A stretch of DNA of 64,000 bases from positions 186,001 to 250,000 of the forward strand of contig PLDC01000005.1 in NCBI GenBank assembly GCA_003134995.1. Direction: 5' to 3'. Origin of the DNA: Acidobacteriaceae bacterium (GTDB taxonomy: Bacteria; Acidobacteriota; Terriglobia; Terriglobales; Acidobacteriaceae). Under the pieces are notes generated by a model. That model was not told where the DNA came from and did no database searches. It saw only the letters and a program-made list of their open reading frames with translations. Both the position numbers and the translations under genes were made by a program. Positions 52,721 through 62,326 of the stretch are shown here, piece by piece. How positions within the stretch are numbered: the stretch's first letter is position 1; the number at the start of each line of letters is the position of its first letter.

Positions 52721-53000
52721 TGGTCGGGCGACAGGAGAACTCGCCAACCTGTGTTGTTGAAGGCCCGCATTGCGATTTCAGTTTCTCGAGGTCGAAGTTT
52801 TCTCCCTTCTTCCGCAGCGTTAGCGTAATGGCTGCAATCTTACGCGCCAACGTGAGACGAACCATGGTCGGCTCATTGCCTTTGGCCAGCGATCGCTGGT
52901 AGAAATCCAGGAACGGTCCGGGCTGTACACTCGCCCTGGAGAGCGAACCCAGTTCAAGATAACAATCGTGATTGGCGCGCATTTGTAGTAACCTTGACAC
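52704..53000 (-). pseudogene. IS110-family-like transposase C-terminal remnant
   Basis: 98 residues resembling the C-terminus of IS110-type DEDD transposases: LGSLSRASVQPGPFLDFYQR, then SLAKGNEPTMVRLTLARKIAAITLTLRKKGENF. The N-terminal RuvC-like part and the rest of the element are missing. The frame has no proper start context, so it is a decayed element. The family call rests on the R-x-LARK-x-A pattern and should be checked by search. Confidence 0.6.
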
Positions 53001-53086
53001 GCTATTGGGGTGCGACGGACCCTGTTTTAAGATGGGAATCCATCAGCTATAGCTGTGATCGCGGAACCGTGGCGGGAGGGCACCAC

Positions 53087-54169
53087 ATGTTTACAGCTTA
53101 CCGTTTTCATATCAGTGCCATGGCTGTCGTCAAGATGGGCATTATTGAAAATTCCATGCGCTCGCTAGGCGTAGTGTGCCTCGTATGGATTGCTTTGGTT
53201 GGATGTCCTTCCTCCAGTTCGGCTCAAGCCACGCCCCCGATGACCAGCGTTTGTGACGACAAACCTGTCTCGGCCCGATACACCGCACTTTGTGCGTCCT
53301 TACGTGGGGATGTTGGAAACTCAAACAGTGATAAAGGAGCCGCACAACGTGCACAGGCTGCTGCTGCGGCCGCGGCGGAAGCGCAACGGCACCGAGAGGC
53401 CGAACTCAAACAGCAACGCATCGACGCTGACAATAAACGCCGCATGGAAGAGATCGCAAACCAAACCAGTTTCATTGAGAGCCGTGATGCCGCTGCCCGT
53501 ACTCTACGCGACTCGTCAGGCAATACGATTTCTGGCGAGTCAGAGTTGCGTGGTAGTGGCGTGACTACCGGTTCGGATTCGAAGGATTCGATGGGCCTGA
53601 AAGTGACGCGTGGAACTTTCGGCTCTAATGTGGCAAAGCCCAACTTGGGCGGGGTGTCGCGAGACGCCGCCATTACAAATTCGGCGATTCAACAGGGCTC
53701 GAGCGCGGCTAAATCAGGCAAAGACGCTGCAGCGGCGGAGTCAATGGAGAGAGCTAAAGATTTGTCAAACTGCCAGTTCGACGAAAGTGGCTGCCGTACG
53801 CCTGACGTCGTCAGTGTTCCGAGGCATGCCGGCCAGCAGGACAATAAGCCTGTCCCGGCGGCGCTTGCGAGGGCGCTCGCGAAGGATTCTGGATACCAGA
53901 AGCTCGAAAAACAGAAGGCGGAACAAGAAAAGAAGTACCAGGAGTTGGGTTCCAAACTCCAGGAGATCCGCCAGCAGCAGTCCATCGGTTCGGGAAATCA
54001 AGACGCGCTGGCGGTGGAAGCCGCCAAGATCAAGAACGAACAGACTGCGGTACGCAGCCAGGAAGCAACAATCGAAATCAAAATGACGGACCTCAGTGTT
54101 GCCTTCCAGGAAGAGACGCCGGCTAAGAAGCCGAGCTCTTCTAAATCGACACCTTCGTCACCGCAATAG
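53087..54169 (+). CDS. Exported (lipo)protein with Ala-rich coiled-coil, first of secreted trio
   Basis: 360 residues from ATG 53087, chosen because GGGAGGG lies six bases upstream. A hydrophobic segment ends with a lipobox-like LVGC (SLGVVCLVWIALVGCPSSS). The mature part is hydrophilic: a short Cys-containing segment (CDDKPVSARYTALCASLRG), an Ala/Gln/Arg-rich coiled-coil (RAQAAAAAAAEAQRHREAELK), a Gly/Ser-rich middle, and a second helical region near the end (KLEKQKAEQEKKYQELGSKL). No known family. It is followed by another exported protein gene. Confidence 0.6.
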   Translation: MFTAYRFHISAMAVVKMGIIENSMRSLGVVCLVWIALVGCPSSSSAQATPPMTSVCDDKPVSARYTALCASLRGDVGNSNSDKGAAQRAQAAAAAAAEAQRHREAELKQQRIDADNKRRMEEIANQTSFIESRDAAARTLRDSSGNTISGESELRGSGVTTGSDSKDSMGLKVTRGTFGSNVAKPNLGGVSRDAAITNSAIQQGSSAAKSGKDAAAAESMERAKDLSNCQFDESGCRTPDVVSVPRHAGQQDNKPVPAALARALAKDSGYQKLEKQKAEQEKKYQELGSKLQEIRQQQSIGSGNQDALAVEAAKIKNEQTAVRSQEATIEIKMTDLSVAFQEETPAKKPSSSKSTPSSPQ

Positions 54170-54239
54170 AGGCCACATGAGCGGACGTGCCATCTTCTGT
54201 TCTGCAAGTCCTCGCCGACACGGGAGCGAGAGTCAAAGG

Positions 54240-55349
54240 ATGTCGGGTCACTTTAGAACTTGGCTGGTGCTCGCAGTAATCCTTCTGCCGGGAGCGTTAG
54301 CAGCTCAAGTCCCGGCGATTGCCGACATCCCGGAGGATCTTTCAGCGCAACTGCGCCTTCAGTTCGCAGGAACTAAGGTTTCGCTGATACACCGTAGAGA
54401 GCAAATAAAGGCCCAGGTTGCTGAACAAAAGAGCAACTGCGCCGCGGTGCCGGAAGGCTCTCCGCAGGAACAACCTTGCCGTGCGTCCAAGGCCGAACTC
54501 CAAAATGCAATAAATCAGTACGCCGCTGACGTAAGACAATTTAACGATGATGTTGCAGCCGCCATCGCAATGCCACAACCTCCGCCGGCCAAGGAAACGC
54601 CCCCCATTGTTTCGACAAACTGTGTGCAACGAGCAAATGAAGAATCCGCATATTCTGATCTGAAACAACGCGTGCAGACTGACCAGCAGATAATTCGTAA
54701 TTTTGGATTCGAGCAACGGGCAGATCAAATCGAGGCATGGGCCGATTTGGGAGAACAAGCGAGAAAGTCATACGAAGACAAAGCTCGGGGCATTCTGACA
54801 GATATTGCGCTAGATAGCATTGTGGGCGGACTCAAGGCAGGAGTCTCTGCGGCGCCCCCAATTTCTCAAGAATTAAGCAACCGCCTGCTTACGATGTTCA
54901 AGTCCGCAGGTCTGCCCCATAACGATGCCGCTTTTCAAATTGCACAGAAGGTGGGACAGACGATAACACCAGAGGAAGCGGATATTCTTGCTGGACGGAT
55001 TGATAACGTAAAGCATGCTTATGACAGAACAAAAGACTTAAAGGATTTGGCGATTTCGCAAGGCGGGCTCGAACTCGCACGATCAGTCCTAGCCGTCGCT
55101 GGCTGGCGCAATCCTGACTTCGAATTACTTGCCAGAGACTTAGATACAGTCTCTCTTGCTGTGTATGCCATTCAATATAAGAACGCAAAGTACCAAATCG
55201 ACAAGCTGACACAATTAACCGAGACTGAGCTGACGGAACTAACCCATTGCACGAAAACACTGAGGAATGATGTCGCTCAACTGAACGATGCGGTACTGGC
55301 ACTCAAGTCCTTGCCTTCCTGCGACTCATCTACGATGGTAAAAAAATAG
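54240..55349 (+). CDS. Exported hypothetical protein, second of secreted trio
   Basis: 369 residues from ATG 54240, which starts a clean signal peptide (MSGHFRTWLVLAVILLPGALA); an ATG at 54177 is an alternative. The mature protein has two Cys pairs early (KSNCAAVPEGSPQEQPCRA), a Pro-rich linker (PQPPPAKETPP), and long helices. No family recognised. It is 11 bp upstream of the ankyrin gene, and its neighbour upstream ends 70 bp before, so the three genes form an operon. Confidence 0.6.
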   Translation: MSGHFRTWLVLAVILLPGALAAQVPAIADIPEDLSAQLRLQFAGTKVSLIHRREQIKAQVAEQKSNCAAVPEGSPQEQPCRASKAELQNAINQYAADVRQFNDDVAAAIAMPQPPPAKETPPIVSTNCVQRANEESAYSDLKQRVQTDQQIIRNFGFEQRADQIEAWADLGEQARKSYEDKARGILTDIALDSIVGGLKAGVSAAPPISQELSNRLLTMFKSAGLPHNDAAFQIAQKVGQTITPEEADILAGRIDNVKHAYDRTKDLKDLAISQGGLELARSVLAVAGWRNPDFELLARDLDTVSLAVYAIQYKNAKYQIDKLTQLTETELTELTHCTKTLRNDVAQLNDAVLALKSLPSCDSSTMVKK

Positions 55350-55360
55350 AAAGGAGCACT

Positions 55361-57874
55361 ATGACGACAAAGACCGCAGCCACGCGTAAACAGATCGCTT
55401 GGGGCACATTCCTATTTGTGAGTTTGATGATTGGGACGGCTTGGGGGCAGTCGCTGAATGATCAATTGTTCACCGCGGCCCAGGCTGGAAACACAGCGAC
55501 AATAGAGGCGCTGATCGCCAAAGGCGCAGACGTGAATGCCCAAAATAATTATGGCGAGACACCCCTATTTAATGCGAAGAACAAAGAAATCGCGGAACTA
55601 CTAATCGCCAAGGGCGCAGACGTGAATTCCAGAACTATAATTGGTTGGACACCCCTCTTTAATGCGAAGAACAAGGAAATCGCGGAACTGCTGATCGCCA
55701 AAGGCGCAGATGTGAATGCCAAGGAGAAGGATGGCACTACGCCACTGTCTAACGCGGCTTCTAGCGACAGCAAAGAAGTGGCAGAACTACTGATCGCCAA
55801 GGGCGCAGACGTGAAGGGCAAGCCACTGTATATGGCGGCTTTGGGGGGCCACAAAGATGTGGCAGAACTACTGATCGCCAAGGGTGCAGACGTGAATGGC
55901 AACGATAACAATGGACTTACGCCACTGTATGGGGCAGCTATTTCTGGGGCACCTGCGGGTGGCCACAAGGATATCGCGGAACTGCTGATCGCCAAGGGCG
56001 CAGACGTGAATAAACAAGCGCGGTTGTGGAACGGAGCAACCGAAGCGCCGTTGTTTGCGGCGATTGAGTCTGGAAGAATCGACGTGGCGGAACTGCTGAT
56101 CGCCAACGGCGCAAACGTGAATGCCAAGAATAGCGATGGCATGCCACCCTTGTGTAAAGCGATATACAACAAGTATAAGGACGCCGCGGAACTACTGATC
56201 GCCAAGGGCGCAGACGTCAATGCCAAGGAGAAGGATGGCACTACGCCACTGTCTAACGCGGCTTCTAGCGACAGCAAAGAAGTGGCAGAACTACTGATCG
56301 CCAAGGGCGCAGACGTGAATGCCAAGAACAACGCTGGCTGGACGCCACTGCATTACGCGGCTTCTGGCGACAGCAAAGATGTGACAAAACTACTGATCGC
56401 AAACGGCGCAGACGTGAATGCCGAGAGTAACGGTGGTGGCACGCCACTGATGGTAGCGGCTAATCGGCCGGCTACGCAAGGCAACAGAGACGTGGCGGAA
56501 CTGCTGATCGCCAGGATCACAGACGTGAATGCTAAGGATAAAAACGGCTATACATTGCTGTACACACTAACCCACAACGGGAACGGGAACAAAAACATAG
56601 CAGAACTGCTGATCGCCAAGGGCGCAGACGTGAATGCCAGGACGCATTATTATAACGAGACTCTACTGTTCGGGGTAGCTAACAAAGACATGGCGGAAGT
56701 CCTCATTGCCCATGGTGCCGATGTCTTCGCTAAAGATACTTACGGCAAGACCCCGCTCCAGAGAACAGACAATCCGTCCGTCCTTGCTTTGATTCAGGCT
56801 CGGATCATCAAACAATCTGACCCGCTACAGGCTCTAAATAGCCTTCTCGTGCAATTTAAGGGACAGGCCTCTAACGAGAACTTACGCAGATCCATTATTG
56901 ATCTTGCTCTGAAATTAGAACCAAACCCCGCCATTCCCCCCGAAGCGGAGGCTGCCGCCGGACGGGGAACCTATATCTTCAAGAATGCGAACTCCGTGGA
57001 CGATAAACTCATCAGTGCCAAGGAGTTTTTGACGGCCATCGAGCTAGCGCCATGGGTCGCTAATTATTACTACAACCTTTGCACCGTACTGGAGAAGACG
57101 CCGTATTTGCCGCAAGCTCTCCATGCGTGCAAGCTCTATTTAGTGGCCGCACCGAATGCGATCGATGTCGGTGACATGCGACAGCACATCGCAGGATTGC
57201 AATACGCGGTCGACAAGGACAAGGCGCAGATGACAAAGAGGACGGCCTACGTTGGACATGTCGGACGGGAGGAACTATATCGTTTCGGCGGAATTTCTGG
57301 TGAAGTGTCGGGCAAAGATGTCGTCCTGAAGTTGTTTGTGGACTGGGATTCAGCACCGCCTAAGTATCAAATTTTTGCCGGTTGTTATGGGAAAGATCAC
57401 ACCTTAGGAGAAACACACGACCTGGTCAGCACAGATGAATGGCTTGGTTTTTGTGATCCAGTTGTCAGCATGCATCTTGTGATCAAACCCGAAGGTGAAG
57501 GATTTGTTGAAGTGAACACTGCAAGTGGAGGCAACGTTCGCGCCACCATCGAAGAGCTATTCAAAGCCAAGCAAGAAACGATGGCGCAGGTCACCCTATT
57601 GAGTAGCTTCGTTGGTGATCAAGAGCGATTCTACATCCCTTATGTACAGGGCGGCACACATGATATCGGATGGTTAATGTTTGAGAGCGATTGCAATGGC
57701 AGCATACTAAAGAAGGACCCGCGCGCCTTGCCGGATCGCTTCGTTCCTGCAGCAACGGGCCTCAAAGAAGGTGGATTTTTTCCTAATTTGGACTTATATG
57801 GAAAAACCAGCACGGACATCTGCACGAGCCGGTTTTCCAGCAAGACGGGTTACCATTTTGGCGAGATGGAATAG
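55361..57874 (+). CDS. Secreted ankyrin-repeat protein (about 13 repeats) with C-terminal domain
   Basis: 837 residues, AAGGAGC ribosome site. A signal peptide (IAWGTFLFVSLMIGTAWGQ) precedes about 13 ankyrin repeats (residues about 30-475) with the core AELLIAKGADVNAK-x-x-G-TPL. Repeats 3-4 and 8-9 are encoded by an identical 101-bp stretch. After the repeats, a helical part (LVQFKGQASNENLRRSIIDLALKLEPNP) and a beta-rich C-terminal domain of about 260 residues follow, without known family. Ankyrin proteins bind other proteins; here the target must lie in the periplasm or outside the cell. It closes the secreted trio. Confidence 0.87.
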   Translation: MTTKTAATRKQIAWGTFLFVSLMIGTAWGQSLNDQLFTAAQAGNTATIEALIAKGADVNAQNNYGETPLFNAKNKEIAELLIAKGADVNSRTIIGWTPLFNAKNKEIAELLIAKGADVNAKEKDGTTPLSNAASSDSKEVAELLIAKGADVKGKPLYMAALGGHKDVAELLIAKGADVNGNDNNGLTPLYGAAISGAPAGGHKDIAELLIAKGADVNKQARLWNGATEAPLFAAIESGRIDVAELLIANGANVNAKNSDGMPPLCKAIYNKYKDAAELLIAKGADVNAKEKDGTTPLSNAASSDSKEVAELLIAKGADVNAKNNAGWTPLHYAASGDSKDVTKLLIANGADVNAESNGGGTPLMVAANRPATQGNRDVAELLIARITDVNAKDKNGYTLLYTLTHNGNGNKNIAELLIAKGADVNARTHYYNETLLFGVANKDMAEVLIAHGADVFAKDTYGKTPLQRTDNPSVLALIQARIIKQSDPLQALNSLLVQFKGQASNENLRRSIIDLALKLEPNPAIPPEAEAAAGRGTYIFKNANSVDDKLISAKEFLTAIELAPWVANYYYNLCTVLEKTPYLPQALHACKLYLVAAPNAIDVGDMRQHIAGLQYAVDKDKAQMTKRTAYVGHVGREELYRFGGISGEVSGKDVVLKLFVDWDSAPPKYQIFAGCYGKDHTLGETHDLVSTDEWLGFCDPVVSMHLVIKPEGEGFVEVNTASGGNVRATIEELFKAKQETMAQVTLLSSFVGDQERFYIPYVQGGTHDIGWLMFESDCNGSILKKDPRALPDRFVPAATGLKEGGFFPNLDLYGKTSTDICTSRFSSKTGYHFGEME
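55715..55815 (+). repeat. 101-bp exact repeat in ankyrin gene, copy 1
   Basis: Identical, base for base, to 56219-56319, 504 bp (168 codons) downstream in the same frame. Confidence 0.9.
56219..56319 (+). repeat. 101-bp exact repeat in ankyrin gene, copy 2
   Basis: Second copy. Surrounding ankyrin repeats are more diverged, which points to a recent duplication or gene conversion. Confidence 0.9.
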
Positions 57875-58350
57875 CGAGCGGGCATCCAGCGTCCCATCTC
57901 CGGCTTGAGCTGGGATGGCAGGTCAGATGTCTACGTGATAATGAACCAGGAACACAACTTAGAGAGGAATCCTGGCGACTGTCGATGCCAACGGATTAGA
58001 AAACTACCCATTCCTAACGCCTTGAGTGCAAATCAGGACCGCCAGTGTTTGCGGGGCTTTCACGGGAGCGATTCTGAGCACGTTTTCTAACACCGCTGCC
58101 CTAACCCCGTTCGAGAGAAAAGTGGTGTAACAGTGTAAGAGCGCCTGTTCAAATGACCGAGAAGATGGTACGCATTCCGATTCGCGCACTCGTTGGTCTC
58201 GCCCCGTCCGTCGTCCCATAAAACGTGCCACCTCTAGCCTCAAGCAAGGTAGCGGGACCAAGCCGTCCGTGCAACCCGATTCAGCGCAAAAGGTATAAAG
58301 CGTGGTAAGCCTGCGGCTCGGAGTGAGCTTGAGGGGGCGGGACACGGTGT
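57875..58350. other. Intergenic region, no convincing gene
   Basis: About 476 bp. Open frames of 61 codons (plus) and 116 codons (minus, 58004-58354) are present. The minus frame starts in an ATGA overlap with the gene at 58351 but is rich in Arg/Cys/Thr and lacks any family pattern, so it is not called. Confidence 0.4.
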
Positions 58351-59223
58351 TCATTTCTTGGTTTCCGCCTGTCCTGGATTCAGACGCGCTACAAGTTCCG
58401 TCATGGTGTAGTGCACGAACTGTGAACCAAGCTCGGTCAGAACATATTGTTTCGTGTCTTCGAAGGCCGACTCCATTGTGGTGGAGGCCGCAACCCGTCT
58501 GGGAGACCTCGTTTTTTTCATGAACCTACCGCTGTAGTCCGATTCCCGTGGTCGCCTGATCACACCCCCCATAGAGAGATCGCGGATCAACATCCTGAAG
58601 AGGTCAGCCTCCGCAGAGTCATCTCGGGGTACCGGCTCTCCGTACACCGCGACCCAGATGTCATATCGAGTTGGTCCCTGGTTCTTGTGAATTTCCCGGA
58701 TGACCGCAAAGTGCGCCTCGTGGTAAGCATCGATCCAATCCAGGAACAGCCTCACAATATCGTCAGAAACAATTCTTGTACCCGCAGCATTTGTGATGAG
58801 CTGCACAAGGAGCCGACGCTTTTCTTCCGTGTCCGCCGTGTCCCATTCGCGGAACGTCTTGCGGACCAGCGTCAAGTATTGATCACTTGTAATCCTCTGT
58901 TCGACCTCTTGTCCGAATCCCACAAGTCTAACGACCATTTGTTCGAGGGTCGCGCGTAAGCTTTGGAGCTTCTCCTGATGCTCCTGCAACCATTCTTGAA
59001 GAAGGCCTTCTTTCTCGGCTACCGACTCCCCGGCTCTGTAAGAAGCTGCGGCTGAAGCAGATGCTGCGATCACACCCCCGATCCACGGGATGCTTCCAAG
59101 GGCAGCTAACGCAATGGCCTCGAAAATCCGTTTTCTCCGCGAAGATGTCGCAATCTCGATTTCAGCCTTGATCGACTCTACGACATAATCGCGTGGGATG
59201 ATCTTGTTATTCTCGTCTCCCAT
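58351..59223 (-). CDS. Hypothetical protein with Gly/Ala-rich hydrophobic segment
   Basis: 290 residues from ATG 59223 (an ATG four codons earlier is possible). A hydrophobic stretch at about 40-65 (AIALAALGSIPWIGGVIAAS, then ASAAASYRAG) could span or insert into a membrane. It is followed by a long helical, Glu/Gln-rich region (EGLLQEWLQEHQEKLQSLRATLEQM) and a C-terminal globular domain of about 150 residues with HTH-like helices (LFRMLIRDLSMGGVIRRP). No family identified. The layout resembles membrane-active effectors of immune or toxin systems, but this is only a resemblance in shape. Confidence 0.55.
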   Translation of the reverse strand: MGDENNKIIPRDYVVESIKAEIEIATSSRRKRIFEAIALAALGSIPWIGGVIAASASAAASYRAGESVAEKEGLLQEWLQEHQEKLQSLRATLEQMVVRLVGFGQEVEQRITSDQYLTLVRKTFREWDTADTEEKRRLLVQLITNAAGTRIVSDDIVRLFLDWIDAYHEAHFAVIREIHKNQGPTRYDIWVAVYGEPVPRDDSAEADLFRMLIRDLSMGGVIRRPRESDYSGRFMKKTRSPRRVAASTTMESAFEDTKQYVLTELGSQFVHYTMTELVARLNPGQAETKK

Positions 59224-59436
59224 GCGCCATAGCATACCACTCAGATTACGGTGTTCATGGCCTCGCCCGGCGACGTGAGAACGGATTCAGCATAAACAAA
59301 AGTCAGACGGCTCTGCATGAGCGATGAAATGGGCTGCTGCACGACACGCAAACGGGATAGCGTAACTGTCGATTGATCCGTATGTGCTAGATTGTCTCAC
59401 TCAGTATCTAACCCCTGCTACCTTCGGGAGAAGCTG

Positions 59437-61134
59437 ATGCCGACATTGCTGTATTTCCTTCTCGGAGGGGCGCTGGTCAGTTTTGTGCTGTGTCTTGTGA
59501 CGGAGCTTCAATTATTGGTGGCTCTGCGGAACAACTGGCGATGGCTTGGCCTGATTCTTTTGGTAACGCTCCTGTGGCGACTCCCTTTCGATGGGCATTG
59601 GTTTTTCGGTCTGGAATACGAGGATTCCTACATCTACTCTGTGTCGGCACGTGATATTAATTCCGGTACCCTAACGTGTTCATCAGGCAACTCCTGCTAT
59701 TTGACGACGGTGTGTGTCGTCGGAAACTTGAATTCCTGTAAAGTCAGCGAAACATCTTCAGGGCATTTTCTTGGCTACCCGCTCATGATCGCGATTGCCT
59801 CGCGGGTGTTCGGGTATAGTCCTGGAATAGCCGCTCACCTGAGCTTGATGGCATCGCTGGCGACGGTGGTCCTTATCTTTCTTTCCGGTACGCTGATCGA
59901 TGGGGAGACTGCGGGGCTCGCGGCTGCCGTCATTTTTGGCATCACTCCCGTATTTGCAGTCCAGGGCGTCGGCGCATACGCCGAGCCCGTTTCAAACATG
60001 CTCGTGGTTGCGTGCTTCCTTCTCTGCGTCCGCTTGCTCAACTCAGACACAGACTCGCCACGGGTGCTACTCATAAATTGGCTGGCGCTAACGCTTACCG
60101 CAGTCCTTGCCGTTGCCGTGAAGAGAGAAAATGTGCTCCTCGTCCCCGTGATTGCGCTTGTGGGCTTCATGTTCAACTTTGAGAGAAAAAATCGCGCACA
60201 AAAAAAGCGATGGCTCGTAAATCTGGCGGCGCTCATGAGCGGCGGCATCTGCGTCGTGTTTGCAGTAGTTCAGCTTCGGCTCGTGACCGTGGTCCGGAGC
60301 GAAATGGTGGAATATGCGGTCTTCCCCTTCAACGTGGCGGTCTTGCGGACAATGTTGCCGTTATTCGTGAAATCGTACGCGTCCGTCAGTTGGTATCTCG
60401 GCGGCGGGATATTGGTTCTGCTCGGGTTGATTGCGTCGATTCGAGTAAAGAGACGCGGCATCTACGCAGTGAGCGCGCTCATTGCCTATCTCTTGATCTA
60501 CGCGTCCCACGTCCGGAGTTACTACCAGTTGCAGAGCGGCGATGTAACGCAATTCGACACGCTACGCTACTCAATGAATATTGCCGGACTGTGGTCGATA
60601 CTCGCGGGCCTGGGGTTCGCATTTTCCGCTGATGTCCTCGCAAAATGGCGTTTTGGGGCATGGCTTCGACGGCGGTCCGGACGCGTCATCTTCTGGCTCC
60701 TCGTCGGAACGTATGCCGTGAGCAGTTGGGCGCTCACGAACCGGTGGAAGGAGGATATGGTTTCTACTGAACTTGCAGTCCGAATTGAGCCCGCTGAGGC
60801 AGCTTTGGAGCTTGTCGATGATCTTGGTACGAAGAACACGTTTGTGATCACGCTCGAACCGCTTTTGGTACAGATATTTTGTCGAGAGCCGGTGAACGTG
60901 ATTGCGTTCCCATACCTCAACGGCTCTCTGGTGCAGGATGTGCGCCGGACAAATCCCGATGCGACATTCCTGTATATTGAGCAGTCGATTCACAGTTCAA
61001 AAACCGACCGCGAGCGATACCGGGCGGCTTTCGATTTTCTCGATGGCGTACAGAAAGAGCGATTGTCTGGCGGGAAGAACTACGAAATCTATCGCATCAA
61101 TTTGCCTGAGGGTGCGCAGGTTGAGCATCGTTGA
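59437..61134 (+). CDS. GT-C-type membrane glycosyltransferase-like protein
   Basis: 565 residues from ATG 59437 with CGGGAG upstream. About eleven to twelve membrane segments. The first periplasmic loop carries acidic residues (GLEYEDSYIYSVSARDIN) as in ArnT/PMT-type GT-C transferases, followed by SSGHFLGYPLMIAIASRVFGYSPGIAAHL. The C-terminal 120 residues are soluble (TKNTFVITLEPLLVQIFCREPVNVIAFPY). Such enzymes move sugars from polyprenyl-phosphate donors. It converges on hxsC with a 31-bp gap. Confidence 0.72.
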   Translation: MPTLLYFLLGGALVSFVLCLVTELQLLVALRNNWRWLGLILLVTLLWRLPFDGHWFFGLEYEDSYIYSVSARDINSGTLTCSSGNSCYLTTVCVVGNLNSCKVSETSSGHFLGYPLMIAIASRVFGYSPGIAAHLSLMASLATVVLIFLSGTLIDGETAGLAAAVIFGITPVFAVQGVGAYAEPVSNMLVVACFLLCVRLLNSDTDSPRVLLINWLALTLTAVLAVAVKRENVLLVPVIALVGFMFNFERKNRAQKKRWLVNLAALMSGGICVVFAVVQLRLVTVVRSEMVEYAVFPFNVAVLRTMLPLFVKSYASVSWYLGGGILVLLGLIASIRVKRRGIYAVSALIAYLLIYASHVRSYYQLQSGDVTQFDTLRYSMNIAGLWSILAGLGFAFSADVLAKWRFGAWLRRRSGRVIFWLLVGTYAVSSWALTNRWKEDMVSTELAVRIEPAEAALELVDDLGTKNTFVITLEPLLVQIFCREPVNVIAFPYLNGSLVQDVRRTNPDATFLYIEQSIHSSKTDRERYRAAFDFLDGVQKERLSGGKNYEIYRINLPEGAQVEHR

Positions 61135-61165
61135 GCGCTGAGCCAGTCTGTAACGCCGATCCTTT

Positions 61166-62326
61166 TTAGACAGCGGATGTCGCAATCGGCTGGATGCCGC
61201 GACTCTGCACTTTCGTGTTCCAGTGGAAAAAACCGCCGCACTGTTCTTTGACGGCACAGTCGTGACAGACCCCTGCGTAGGCGTTTTTCCAATCGGAGAT
61301 GGATTGCTTGGAATACTTCCAGAGCGATCGCTTCAAGAGACACAATTGAAGATTGTAGATGCGGGCGTCTATGCCGAATCTCGCAAGAACGGCCACGCTG
61401 CTTTCCAGTTGTTCTTGATAATCGACCGGATCGATCCACAGCTCATTCATGTTCCGGGGAGCATAGCCGATGTGTTCCATTCCCATGAAAGCCACATGAT
61501 CGACAAACGTTAGATTCCTGCAAATGTACTCTGCCAAGTGGGTTAGGCGCGGGATGGTCAACGCGTGCAGTACGACGCGAATTTCGATCTCGACGCCGTG
61601 TCTCGCAAGTTGGTGTAGACCCAAGACAGTTTGATCGAAGGCGTCCCGCGCTTGAACGATGTAATCATGCAGCGCCGCGTCATCGGCATAGAGGGGAATC
61701 CCTAGGCTCAGGTTCGGATGGCGAATGGCGGCGAACCGAGAAGTGAAGTCAGCCCAGGCAAAACGGCGACCGTTCGTGAGCATGTGGACATATGTCTCCG
61801 GCATGGTGTCCCGTAGCTTCGCGACGATGGTCAGGAGGCGCTCTTCCAAGAGCGTTGGTTCTCCGCCTGTTATGCAAAGGTATTCAGGGGCGGGGGCAAT
61901 TAGGTCAATGAGTTTGAGGTTGCGCTCGGTGAGTGCGGCGATATCGTCCTTGTCGACTGGAGGCTGTGAACACATCAAACAATTACTGTTGCAGCGCTCC
62001 GTGGCAAAGAGCGTGTTGTGGCGGGATTCGGGGCGGAACAGGGTACGGATAAAGCCGTTCGCCGGTTCGAGGGCGACAATGTGTCCCGAGATGAGATGGT
62101 CGATATCGCGAACCGAATGCAGGAGCGGCGCGGAGAATGGTCGGCCATTGACTTCCTGTTTGACGATGACGGCCGCGTATCCGCGAACATCGTCCGCGCG
62201 TCCGTCGAGCGACGGCAAGACCAGCGCGGCGTCCTTCCTTTCGGATGCTGGAATTGGCTCCGTCGTGATGCGCGCCACAATCGGTTTCCGGAAGCCGCGT
62301 GCGCTGCCTGCGGTGTGCAGTCTCAT
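61166..62326 (-). CDS. hxsC: His-Xaa-Ser system radical SAM maturase HxsC
   Basis: 386 residues from ATG 62326, chosen for the ATGA overlap with hxsB; a longer frame up to 62578 only reads inside hxsB. The radical-SAM motif is C112-x3-C116-x2-C119 in LFATERCNSNCLMCSQPP, with ITGGEPTL and LTNGRRF downstream. The C-terminus has a Cys motif (VCHDCAVKEQCGGFFHW) that could bind an auxiliary cluster. HxsC and HxsB are predicted to modify proteins with His-Xaa-Ser repeats (HxsA); the chemistry is unknown to me. It is the last gene of the hxsD-hxsB-hxsC run. Confidence 0.85.
   Translation of the reverse strand: MRLHTAGSARGFRKPIVARITTEPIPASERKDAALVLPSLDGRADDVRGYAAVIVKQEVNGRPFSAPLLHSVRDIDHLISGHIVALEPANGFIRTLFRPESRHNTLFATERCNSNCLMCSQPPVDKDDIAALTERNLKLIDLIAPAPEYLCITGGEPTLLEERLLTIVAKLRDTMPETYVHMLTNGRRFAWADFTSRFAAIRHPNLSLGIPLYADDAALHDYIVQARDAFDQTVLGLHQLARHGVEIEIRVVLHALTIPRLTHLAEYICRNLTFVDHVAFMGMEHIGYAPRNMNELWIDPVDYQEQLESSVAVLARFGIDARIYNLQLCLLKRSLWKYSKQSISDWKNAYAGVCHDCAVKEQCGGFFHWNTKVQSRGIQPIATSAV

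Noticed and set aside
58004-58354. 116-codon minus-strand frame overlapping the 58351 gene by ATGA
   Set aside because: Composition looks non-coding and no family is recognisable; a coupled gene cannot be excluded.
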